The position numbers and the translations under genes are program-made. DNA of 64,000 bases from positions 38,422,671 through 38,486,670 of the forward strand of contig CAIIXF020000007.1 of assembly GCA_903813345.2 (NCBI GenBank), in the 5' to 3' direction. Below the pieces are notes generated by a model. That model worked only from the letters and a program-made list of their open reading frames with translations. It was not told the origin of the DNA and ran no database searches. Shown here one piece after another: positions 54,552-64,000 of this stretch (the first letter of the stretch is position 1; each line of letters begins with the position of its first letter). This DNA comes from Owenia fusiformis (taxonomy: Eukaryota > Annelida > Polychaeta > Sabellida > Oweniidae).

Positions 54552-55976
54552 GGTACGTTCACACCAACGGCGCTTTGATGGCGCTTTAAAGCGGCTTGTA
54601 AAGCGGCACCAAAGCGTAACAAAGCTTAATTAAAGCGTCGGGGTCGTAATAGGTCGTAGAAAAGCTCGGGAGTAAAGCGGGATATTCGGCAAGAGCGCTA
54701 AAAAATTTAAACTGTTTAAGCGTTCGCACCAACGGCGCTTTGATGGCGCTTTAAAGCGGATTGTAAAGCGGCACCAAAGCGTAACAAAGCTTGATTAAAG
54801 CGTCGGGATCGTAATAGGTCGTAGAAAAGTTCGGAGTAAAGCGGGATATTCGGCAATAGCGCCAAAAAATGTTAAACTGTTTAAAAATTTTGAGCGCTCT
54901 GTTACGAATTGATTGAAGCGCCGAGAGCGTATCAAAGCTTAACAAACCGTAACAAAGCTCAACAAAGCTTGACTCAAAGCGTAGGAAAGCTTAACACAGC
55001 TTGGTTCAAAGCGGGGACCCCAGTCTATTCACGGTCTGTTACCACTTGACACGCTTCGTTAAGATGTCTCAAGATTTGCTACGATCTGGCATGAAGATCT
55101 GACACGAGGTCAGACGCTTTCATCAATATCTGACACTCTTTGTTACACTTTCCTGAGGGACTCTCAAGCTTTCCAACGAATTGAGACGCTTTAATCAAGG
55201 ATTGAAACGCTTTGCTAGGCTTTGTTACGCTTGAAAGTTTTCACACGCTATATCACGCCGTGCGACAAACGTCATGTCTTCTTCAGATAGGTCATGCTCT
55301 GGTCCATCTGGAATTTCTGGATCTCGTTGTTCTGCCATCGTGTTCTCGAGTCAAAGATGCAATGGTTTTATGGATCTACTGCATCTTTATATAGTCATTG
55401 GATCAAAAGCGGCATGGAATCGGCGATCTCGACATTTTCCAATGCGTGACAGAGCTTAACAGAGCGTAACAATGCACAACAGAGTTTTGCAATCGTATCA
55501 GAGCCTGATTTAAAGCGTCATAATCGCATCAAAGCGTAATAATGCATATCAAAGCTTTTCAAAGCGTGATTTCAAGCGTAACAAAGCCTGATCAAAGCGG
55601 GATCAAAGCGTGAGGAACCTTTTAGAGCTATGTTAAGCTTTCCTACGCTTTGGATCAAGTTTTTCTGAGCTTTGTTACGGTTTGTTAAGCTTTGATACGC
55701 TCTCGGCGCTTAATCGATTCGTAACAGAGCGCCCAAAATTTTTTAAGAGTTTAAAATTTTTTGGCGCTCTTGCCGAATATCCCGTTTCACTCTGAGCTTT
55801 TCTACGACCTATTATGACCCCGACGCTTTAATCAAACTTTGTTACGCTTTGGTGCCGCTTTACAAGCCGCTTTAAAGCGCCATCAAAGCGCCGTTGGTAT
55901 GAAGAAAAATGACAAAAATGACGGCGCTTTGCTCGCCGATTTAAAGCGTGGCATTCGCCGTTGGTGTGAACGTACC
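54552..55976. mobile_element. 1.4 kb element made of AAAGCG words, ends GGTACGTTCACACCAACGGC
   Basis: Left end GGTACGTTCACACCAACGGC and right end CCGTTGGTGTGAACGTACC are inverse repeats. The left end is partly duplicated at 54720. The interior is almost wholly degenerate CAAAGCGTAACAAAGCTT words on the left and their inverse (TTGTTACGCTTTG) in parts of the centre and right. No coding region. A clear target-site duplication is not seen. Confidence 0.85.
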
Positions 55977-56109
55977 TTTAGTCAAGTATTCAAGCTTTAT
56001 TACGATAGGTCACATATTCACAAATAATTGAAATATCGTTTTGATCATTTCTGAGACCAGTAATTGGTCATTTGACCCCAAAGTATAACAAAATAGGCCA
56101 CAAAACAGG

Positions 56110-56475
56110 CATGTTAACACATATCTATTTAAATATTTTAGGATCAGTTTGTCAGAAAACCATGAAAAAAATCATGGTGTTCATATTTGGTGAGTATCAG
56201 ACTTCTAACTTGTAAACTTAGGAAGAAAAAAATTATTTCTTTTTCATAGTTTTGCCCCGCCCACTAGGGGAGACTATAGTTTTGAATATCTATTTAGATA
56301 TTTTAGGATCAGATTGTCAGAAAAGCATGAAAAAATCATGGTGTTACATATTCATGTGAACTTATATTTGGTGAGTATCAGAATTCTAACGTGTAGACTT
56401 ACGAAGAAAAAAAAAATTCATTTTCATAGTTTTGCCCCGCCCACTAAAGGGGAGACTATAGTTTTGATGACAAAC
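56110..56475. repeat. Tandem duplication of about 180 bp
   Basis: Two diverged copies from ATTTTAGGATCAG to TTTTGCCCCGCCCACTA and GGGGAGACTATAGTTTTGA. Non-coding. Confidence 0.85.
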
Positions 56476-57459
56476 TCCCACAATGCATGATATTCGTATT
56501 AGGGTCGGACATCTAAATCATTTATATAGGCTTGTCATCATCTAAAATACAGGTTTTGTTAAGGTTTATACCTTATTAGTATGAAAATAGGAATTATTAG
56601 TTGCACCAGGTGAAATGTTAAGGTGACCTCACTTTTAATTGATGAATAATTACATATCACCACTCTGATATTAGGGTATTTGGTAACTGCTCTATACTAG
56701 GCTTATCTAAATAATGTATTGTAGTTTCTGTGGAATTTAATATTGTTCAAATTATTAATTACAATCCGCAATTACAAAATTTGCATATATTTAAATTCAT
56801 CAGATAAATAAATCATTACTTAAGAATACATTCCTTTGGAACTGGATGTATAATGTTGTCGAAACGATTTTATGGTTATTAAAGGTAATTTAAACTGATA
56901 GAGCACATTTAAATCTCAGATATCTGGGGAGTCCTTCATTAATATAATTTCAGTGTGTAGGAATGATGGTAATTCTGTCTCAGTCAGGTTGGAAAACATT
57001 GAGTGTACATATGTGCTACACATTCAGAATCAGATGCAGATATCGTGATTGTGAAGACTGCAATCCAAAGTGTTCCAACCTCAAATACAGTACTCATACA
57101 GTTCTCCTTGTGCTTCTCATTTATCATGCACAAAACACAAACTTCAACATTTTCTTCAAACCTGAACCAAAAGCAGCAACCCAAGAAACAAAATGTTGGA
57201 TATAAATGAAATAAGATTGTCTTTGGGAAAAGTGGTCTGTGACAATAATTTTTTTTATCCATGCTTTTCTGGGGTGTGACACCTCATTCTGGTTATATAT
57301 GGAATTGACAAGAAGCTATCATTGAGGCAGATAAAAAAGAGTGAGTTCTTGAGAAGACAAGCGGTCGTTTTTAAATTACCAAAGGCACTGGTGATCCGCT
57401 CGAATACGCCCGTTTAGGTATGACAAAATGTCTAAACGTTGAATATGCGATTTTTTTTC

Positions 57460-57793
57460 ACGCGTTGTACGCAGAATCCCCACGATGTTTTTTCTCACAA
57501 TCGTGTATCAGTATCACATGTTTTAGAAAATGTACATGTTTGCGCAAAAATAGCTTAGAAGACAATTCTTGATTTAATTCCTCACTTAAGTTACATAAAC
57601 GGTTTGGGTTAAAAGTGCAGATCTTAACTGTTTATCGAAATACCATTTATGTAACTTAAGTGAGAAATTGAATCGACGATTCTGTTGTCTTCTGAACTAT
57701 TTGTTCGCAAATATGTGCATTTTTTAAACATATGATACTGATACATGTTTGTGATAACAATGTTGTGGGAATTCTGCCTACAACGTGTGAAAT
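57460..57793. mobile_element. Foldback element, about 160-bp arms
   Basis: Left arm begins CACGCGTTGTACGCAGAATC, right arm ends GGAATTCTGCCTACAACGTG. Paired inner words include CTCACTTAAGTTACATAAA / ATGTAACTTAAGTGAG. No coding region. Confidence 0.85.
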
Positions 57794-57828
57794 AAAGAAA
57801 AAAAGAAAAATCATAATTATGACGTGCA

Positions 57829-58722
57829 CGGACCTGGGGACAATTCGGGAAATGCGGGCTTATCTCAGCTTTGAACGTTAATCTCTGCCTTATTTAAAAA
57901 TCCAACTATGTGTTTTACATATCATTTTGAAGTATTTTTTATTCGCATTTCAATGAAATTATTTTTCCTTCAAAATTTTGATGGGATCCAACACATTTTT
58001 AAAGTTAAATATACTCCGACATCGTCAAATACGCTGTAAGACGTAACACTTTACGCTTACAGGGCTCGTTGAAATTGAGATAACTTTTGAAATAATGATC
58101 AAAATCCAACTTAAATTTCACAATTTATTCAATGGAACATTTGCATTTATGACGTCACAATTGCTTAACGGCTACATTTCAAATTATCTTATACGAACGC
58201 TTTTACAATTTTCAAAATTGTGTAAGGTTTTGAAGGCGAATGGGACGAGCAATAAGTTTACCTTCATTTAACCTTCTAATTTAGGTCTGATTTGAAAGAA
58301 AATTTAACTGCACAATATTGTCATGGCGAAATTTACAAAACAATAACCGGTTTGTTTATTTTGCAAATAATATCAAAATAAGAGCTGGTTTTTGAGACTT
58401 GAAAAAATGTGACGCATCGATTTTTTACCACAAATTCCATACATATCAAATTTTACTAACGCCCCAAGTGGATTTCTTGACCGTTTTTCAAAATTCAAAA
58501 ACATTTTAGAAATATTGTCCTCGAGATCTTGCTACCCTGTAAATTTTGTAATGATTAGATAAGGATAAAGTATTTTATTTTTAGGTTGACTAAACTTGTA
58601 AAAAATGTGACGCTTGTCGTTTTTGACGTTGTAAGGCTGTTTGCGCCCTATACTGCTCATTGTTTTGTTTTGTTTTTTGACGCCATAATGTTACGCTAAT
58701 TGTCCCCAGTTTCGTGCGACGT
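57829..58722. mobile_element. Possible 0.9 kb element with CTGGGGACAATT ends
   Basis: Left ACGTGCACGGACCTGGGGAC and right GTCCCCAGTTTCGTGCGACG are imperfect inverse repeats of about 25 bp. No transposase seen. No target-site duplication confirmed. Confidence 0.5.
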
Positions 58723-58945
58723 GTAAATACCTTCGATGTTCTGACATTTTGTTACAACGTTCAACAAAAGTTCTATTAAAAGAGAGCAGCAAGATCTGAA
58801 TTATTGCAGCCCCGTGTTCTTCCTCCAACGTCTGATGCTGCGGGATACCACAGTTATAGAGCGTACCTTCAGATCCAGGAGTGGAAGGGAAATAAACTGC
58901 CTCCATTATAATTGGGCTGGGAAATAAGCAGCGAAGCTTTTGTAC

Positions 58946-59270
58946 CAATAACGCAGATGCGAGTAGGTAGTTACCAGATTCACCACCAGATGGTTCATTT
59001 GGGTCAGATAGCATGGCTGGTATAGTAGAAAGTTCCCTAACTTAATTACATCTATTTGCGTGGTTCAATTTTCATATAACCCTTATGTATCTAATGGTTA
59101 TGCAAATTAAAATATGTCCAGTAAAAGAAAATGTTATCTGTCCAATACAAGAGAAGATAATTCAATTTTTGTGATTTTGTAACATGGGGTCTATGGGGAA
59201 TATTTCAAATATGACATCATTTTGAATTTTGAATATTTAATGAATATTTCTACTCGTATCTAGTCTATTG
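58946..59270. mobile_element. MITE family GATGCGAGTAG, copy 2
   Basis: Begins CAATAACGCAGATGCGAGTA and ends TACTCGTATCTAGTCTATTG; same orientation as 51049-51488 but shorter inside. A third partial right end is seen at 38758-38785. Confidence 0.85.
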
Positions 59271-59806
59271 CCTACCTGCAGCTCCCCTCTCTTAGAGATC
59301 ATCCATTGTGTGTGTAAGACAGATTGAACTTCTATGAGATGCAGAAAATGGAATAACTGTTCTATGGCATGTAAGGTGTGCAAAGGCATTTGTGCAAGGA
59401 CCTCAATTACTGATCATGAAAATAATGATGACTAAAAAATGAAGGCTGCTGATAGGCAAGGTTGAAAGTGATTGTTGTTACAACATAAAAGTATTAAGCT
59501 TATTTAATCAGCATTATTTTTTGCTCTCTATAAGTAAGACACATATATGTAAGTTAAGATTACAAAATGAAGGCAGCATTTTTGATAATGAACATAACGT
59601 AATCGAACCATGCCCATGACCAGGGATTTACTTTGCGTTACACTAGTTAACTCAGTATAATTTATTAGCATAGAAACCTTTTCCTCATTTTTTAGTGAAT
59701 TTCATCTTGAAATCCAACATTCTACAGTTGAACTTCTTCATTTCAATTCTCAATATCACAGTGTGGTTAAGAACATCTTAGTCAAAAGCAACAATTTTCC
59801 TTAATA

Positions 59807-60362
59807 CAGGGTGAGCTAAAAAGGGAACCCAAACAAATCTTAATAACCCAGTCCAGTCATCCTGCATGAATTTAGTGTCATATTTTGCAGAATTGAGCCT
59901 TGGTCAATGTATTATCAATCTAGTCTCAGTGGTCTATCTCTAGTGGTCACAATTTTATGGCCATTTTATACCATGCCATGGAATATGGGCGTCATGCCTG
60001 GAGGTCAACTTGAACGTATCGGCCGTAGTTTTTCAAATCAGGAGCATAAAAATCGTGTGTTATGACTCTCATATTCATTCTCATCTCTTGTTTTAATGTT
60101 TCAAGGGTTGTAAGTATAGAAAATAGGTCCACATATAAAAAGCTGGTGGTATTGATGTCCAGTCATTTAGGCACATTTCGATATTTTGAGCATATTTTGT
60201 AAATGGCCATAAAATCGTGACTATTAAGGATAGATCAATGACACTTAGTAGAATGAAAGAACATTGAACAAGGTAATTGTGCAAAATATGATGTCAAACC
60301 CATGCTGAATGACTGGGTTATAAACAAAAATTTGGTTGGGTTACCTTTTTTGGCTCATATTA
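59807..60362. mobile_element. Mariner-like MITE
   Basis: Left end ACAGGGTGAGCTAAAAAGGG and right end (inverse) TATGAGCCAAAAAAGGTAAC; both continue into ACCCAAACAAAT and TAACCCAGTC. A TA dinucleotide precedes the left end. The arms pair over about 60 bp. No transposase. Confidence 0.75.
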
Positions 60363-61049
60363 ATAACCTGATGTCAGGGACAGGGATATTTAACATTTTG
60401 TTGCCTTTTCAAGGATATTTTTAGAACACTGATTGTACTTAATTTCTAACAAATCGTTCTCTGTTTTAACAGAAAATGTATCAAATTGAATATAATAAGG
60501 GCAAAACATTTGATAATTTAGCAGTTATCAACTAAAAGTAGGGCTTCCCCTATATTTCACCTGCCATTTGCAGTTTTTCTACTTTTTTTACATAATCCTT
60601 CCCGGAAAACATCAAATAACTGTTTTCAGGACAAAATAAGCCTTTACAAATAATTTAGTTGTGCTGTTGAGTTCAAATATGACATATCTTGGAAGTAATT
60701 AAACAAAAGTAAGGTCACCCCAAAAGTTGGTGTGGTAAAATATTGAAATTTCAAATATTATTATCACCCTGAATATTCAACTAATGACCCTGATACTGAT
60801 CAAATACAATTTTCAGGTATACATTAACCTCCTTGATTTTTTTCATGCAATTCTGATGAATGACATTGTTATATTAAATTCGGGCTATTTGATGGCTTAT
60901 TTTAAGATATTTGGGGCTAGAAATGCCAATTATTGCACTCAAATAGTTGGTTAACAATTTTTAGTTGCTCTTATGTCAGTAAACTATCATAATATTACTC
61001 ATTTAGTTGACAAGAGCATTTAATTTTGAAATTAAAAAATATTTACAAT
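60363..61049. other. AT-rich intergenic stretch
   Basis: No exon or repeat is recognised. Confidence 0.4.
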
Positions 61050-61515
61050 CCCATACTCAAATTTGGAGGGGGGTACCTAGAATGTGACATTTCATTGTCC
61101 ACTGCATATATTTTTCTATATTTTTGATATGTTTTTCAACTGGTATCAATATACAATAAAGGCCTAATTTAAAAACTGTTGCAATTTTTGGGACGTTAAA
61201 CTTCCATTTGCCTAGCCTATTTGGTTCTAAAGTGTATTTGTATTTGATGCGTGTTCTAAATATATTTGTCAACCGTCTTTGTTCGTGTGTGTACATGGAC
61301 TTCAATATGCGATATTTTACCAAACACTGAATAACAAAAACCGCATATACAAGTGCATTTACCGCATATAAAGGTACATAAATCAAATATAAATGTGTAA
61401 AAACAAACAAATTTAGTACGTGTTTCGAATTATTTTAATAGAGTGGAATATCGAATGGTTGTAATCAAATACAAAAGTGTGAAAATCGAATAAAGATGCA
61501 GAAAAAATTCCATAC
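61050..61515 (-). repeat. Dispersed element copy, inverse of 26380 and 54240 copies
   Basis: On the minus strand it runs GAATTTTTTCTGCATCTTTA to CGAACAAAGACGGTTGACA, then CCCAAAAATTGCAACAGTTT to ATGACATTTCATTGTC... in reverse order. It is the longest of the three copies. The open frame inside is not a recognised protein. Confidence 0.8.
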
Positions 61516-61729
61516 TCACATGGTTTTATCATCATCTATCTCCTTCCTCGTAGAACCAATGACTTGACACCTCTTAACTCTCATTCCCCAGTCCCTGGGA
61601 GCCACAATACACTTTTAATTAGTAACATAACATTATTAGATACGGACATATTATAGATCAAATATGATGATTTATAAGCTGCTTAATAATACGTCCTAGA
61701 ACTTTTATGTAGACAATTCATTTTCAGCA

Positions 61730-61855
61730 ATGTCGGAAACAAAGGAGGCTAATGTGAAGCTTGTAACAATCACAAGGTTCAAGTTTATCCCAAGCGTATC
61801 ACCTTTTTCCATAGCATTGGAAACATTTATGAGGGTGGCAAATATACAATATGAA
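61730..61855 (+). CDS. FAXC: FAXC-like exon 1 (coding)
   Basis: 42 codons from the ATG to donor GAA|GTAAGT, phase 0. Confidence 0.8.
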
Positions 61856-62827
61856 GTAAGTGTTGATTTTCAATTGGATTCTTTTAATACAAGTCCTTCA
61901 TATTAATGGATGTTAAACACAAGCATGTCACAGCTTTACTTGGAATATATCATATACTGAAATGGTCGATTTGTATACTCACTTGCGGAATATGTCATAT
62001 ACCACAGGTGAGTATGCCATTTTCTGCAAGTGAAACGTGTTAGCCTCATGGTGTCCACTGCGACGTCGCACGATGGTCGCAATGACTGCGACGTCGCAGT
62101 GATATCGACAGCTTGTTAATCGACCGTTCTGTAACATATTCTCATTGATTAGTGAGGAAGCATATACACTCACTTTGTACAATGTATTCATCTACCTGGG
62201 GAGTATGACATAATATATTTGTTCCATGTACGTTTTTAAAAATCCATCGAATATGACATTTAATTCCGTTCACTGTTCACATTTTTATTTAGGTTGAATT
62301 CGTAAAAGAATACACTGTCAACAAGGAAACTGGACAACTGCCGTTCGTCATTGTTAACGGAGTACAAGTGAATGACTCGAGAAAAATTATGAGGTTAGGG
62401 TTAAGCCTAACATATGCTTAATAAAATGTATCCGCTCTGTGAATTCCAGCTTGCCTACTATGGTATTAAAGGAATTGACAAAATTTTAATAACTTCCTCC
62501 AGTTGAGCATAACACAACATCACTACATGTTTGAAATAAAAGAAAAGGTTTGTTTCAGTAAAAAAAACAAAAAAACATCCCTATTCCACAGTACTTCGGT
62601 ATGATTATTATTGCATAATGCCATCATCTTGTTGGTCTATTAAGGTATATGCCGAAAAAGTGGCTAAATGAATAGACTGGTTTAAGAATATGTATTACCA
62701 CTTGATATTGGTAATTTTTCAGCCATCTCAGTGAGCTATTTGATGTTGACCTTGACAGTGGATTGAGCCCAGTAGAGAAGGTCATCTCCCATGCATTTCA
62801 GAGAATGATGAATGAATTCACAAGGTG
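61730..62827 (+). CDS. FAXC: FAXC-like (failed axon connections) gene, first three coding exons
   Basis: Exons 61730-61855, 62293-62393 and 62723-62827 join in phase to about 110 residues: MSETKEANVKLVTITRFK, then PSVSPFSIALETFMRVANIQ, TGQLPFVIVNGVQVNDSRKI, SHLSELFDVDLDSGLSPVEK and VISHAFQRMMNEFTRW. The S-P-F-x-x-x-L-E-T-F/Y-M/L-R motif, the G-x-L-P-F/W strand and the S-x-A-x-x-x-M helix match the thioredoxin-like N-terminus of the FAXC/metaxin family. Fly Fax is linked to axon development. The ATG at 61730 lies two bases after an acceptor (TTTTCAG), so an upstream untranslated exon exists. The helical domain should follow beyond. A segment at 63860-63950 (after TTTCTCCAG) could be a next exon but its frame closes quickly, so I do not call it. 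Confidence 0.8.
62056..62101. repeat. Perfect hairpin CACTGCGACGTCGCA
   Basis: CACTGCGACGTCGCA and TGCGACGTCGCAGTG are separated by 16 bases. Each arm itself holds the palindrome TGCGACGTCGCA. It lies in FAXC-like intron 1. Confidence 0.9.
62293..62393 (+). CDS. FAXC: FAXC-like exon 2
   Basis: Acceptor TTTTTATTTAG, then VEFVKEYTVNKETGQLPFVI and VNGVQVNDSRKIM plus two bases. Donor AG|GTTAGG. Confidence 0.82.
62723..62827 (+). CDS. FAXC: FAXC-like exon 3
   Basis: Acceptor GTAATTTTTCAG. Encodes SHLSELFDVDLDSGLSPVEK then VISHAFQRMMNEFTR plus TG. Donor TG|GTAAGT at 62828. Its last about 55 bases plus the donor are repeated downstream. Confidence 0.83.
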
Positions 62828-63475
62828 GTAAGTTGTCAGATATATGCCAAGTGGAGAAGGTCATCTCCCATGCATTTCAGAGAATGATGAATGAATTCAC
62901 GAGGTGGTAAGTTGTAAGATATATGCCAAGTAGAGAAGGTCATCTCCCATGCATTTCAGAGAATGATGAATGAATTCACGAGGTGGTAAGTTGTAAGATA
63001 TATGCCAAGTAGAGAAGGTCATTTCCCATGCATTTCAGAGAATGATGAATGAATTCACGAGGTGGTAAGTTGTAAGATATATGCCAAGTAGAGAAGGTCA
63101 TCTCCCATGCATTTCAGAGAATGATGAATGAATTCACGAGGTGGTAAGTTGTAAGATATATGCCAAGTAGAGAAGGTCATTTCCCATGCATTTCAGAGAA
63201 TGATGAATGAATTCACGAGGTGGTAAGTTGTAAGATATATGCCAAGTAGAGAAGGTCATCTCCCATGCATTTCAGAGAATGATGAATGAATTCACGAGGT
63301 GGTAAGTTGTAAGATACATGTATATGCCAAGTAGAGAAGGTCATTTCCCATGCATTTCAGAGAATGCTGAATGAATTCACGAGGTGGTAAGTTATTAGAT
63401 ATATGTCCAGTAGAGAAGGTCATCTCACATTCATTTCAGAGAATGATGAATGAATTCACAAGTTGGTAAGTTATA
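62828..63475 (+). repeat. Array of exon 3 donor copies in the FAXC-like gene
   Basis: Eight further copies, mostly 79 bp apart, follow the true exon end. Each has GTAGAGAAGGTCATCTCCCA, GCATTTCAGAGAATGATGAA, TTCACGAGGTG and the donor GTAAGTTGTAAGATATATGC. The last two copies are more diverged. Reading past any donor gives TG-G-TAA, an immediate stop. Confidence 0.93.
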
Positions 63476-64000
63476 CACTCCCCTCCATAAGTTTGACAAT
63501 CCTAACTCCCCAATTGGATTAACTGTTAAAGCCACTTTATGCTTTAATTTTTATTTGGATAATCTGTAAAAACTATTTTTAGGGTTTGAAATATGAATTG
63601 ACATAATTTCGAATACATTGTATTTTTCTCAATTTTTGCAACAGTTACAAAAGGTCGAAAATTGATGACAAATCCGATGAAGGTTTGAAAATTGACATTC
63701 CCATGTAAACCAATGGGAATGGTAAGTTTGCAGGAAGTAATATAGTAATATGACAACTTGTCTATCTATTCGAGTTCTCGCAAAAATACAAGTTAGGTAG
63801 AACATTGAATTGGCTAACCTTATTTAACGAAACAGGATATGTTTCTCCAGGTTCAACAAAGTAATATGCCTCCAAGGTCAAAATCATTTTTCAAGAAACC
63901 TCTCCCATTGCAAGAGTACAAGAGGTGAAAAATTATTTTCAAAATGACTTTGAAGTAAGTTAATTTCACAAGGTAAACTTCACACTTAGCGAACAAAAGG
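63476..64000 (+). other. Intron of the FAXC-like gene, right edge of window
   Basis: Unique AT-rich sequence. TTTCTCCAG at 63844-63852 followed by an open stretch and TTTGAA|GTAAGT at 63951-63957 looks like an exon framed by splice sites. In the phase set by exon 3, however, it reads FNKVICLQGQNHFS and stops after about 30 codons, so it is unproven. Confidence 0.3.

Noticed and set aside
58691-59014. Minus-strand 107-codon frame with CNKMSEHRRYLHVARNW
   Set aside because: It begins inside a MITE copy and ends in another element's terminal repeat, with no recognised domain or splice signals.

Overview
This is a 64 kb piece of an AT-rich animal genome, probably a marine invertebrate. The evidence is multi-exon genes with GT-AG introns that encode metazoan-specific proteins, a Jockey/CR1-like LINE carrying a 2A-like motif, and many short inverted-repeat DNA transposons. 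The phylum cannot be fixed from this sequence alone. Only a few kb are coding; most long open frames are repeats or chance.

Layout: (1) 909-1639, minus strand, two exons of an OTU-type cysteine protease. (2) 6056-16407, minus strand, a complete RNF41/Nrdp1 E3 ubiquitin ligase gene in six coding exons (315 residues). (3) 20837-48983, plus strand, a complete ten-exon alpha-type nicotinic acetylcholine receptor subunit (459 residues). Its 19 kb intron 9 holds a TTAA-flanked DNA transposon, a palindrome cluster, a 1,002-bp tandem triplication, a 5.2 kb LINE and a minus-strand set of open frames. (4) 49-61 kb, intergenic sequence full of MITE-like elements. (5) 61730-62827, plus strand, the 5' exons of a failed-axon-connections (FAXC)-like gene.

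The most unusual feature recurs in three unrelated genes. Tandem repeats sit exactly on exon-intron boundaries, so that splice sites plus adjoining coding sequence are copied many times. RNF41 intron 1 opens with about 50 copies of a 42-bp unit carrying a strong 5' splice site. RNF41 intron 4 ends with about nine copies of a roughly 139-bp unit carrying the exon 5 acceptor. RNF41 exon 1 has a second acceptor-plus-ATG copy. The receptor gene has three copies of its exon 2 acceptor and two of its M3-exon acceptor. The FAXC-like gene has nine copies of its exon 3 donor. In most cases use of an extra copy would run into a stop codon. This could reflect a duplication process tied to splice junctions, regulation through decoy splice sites, or chance, and it can be tested with genome-wide counts and RNA-seq.
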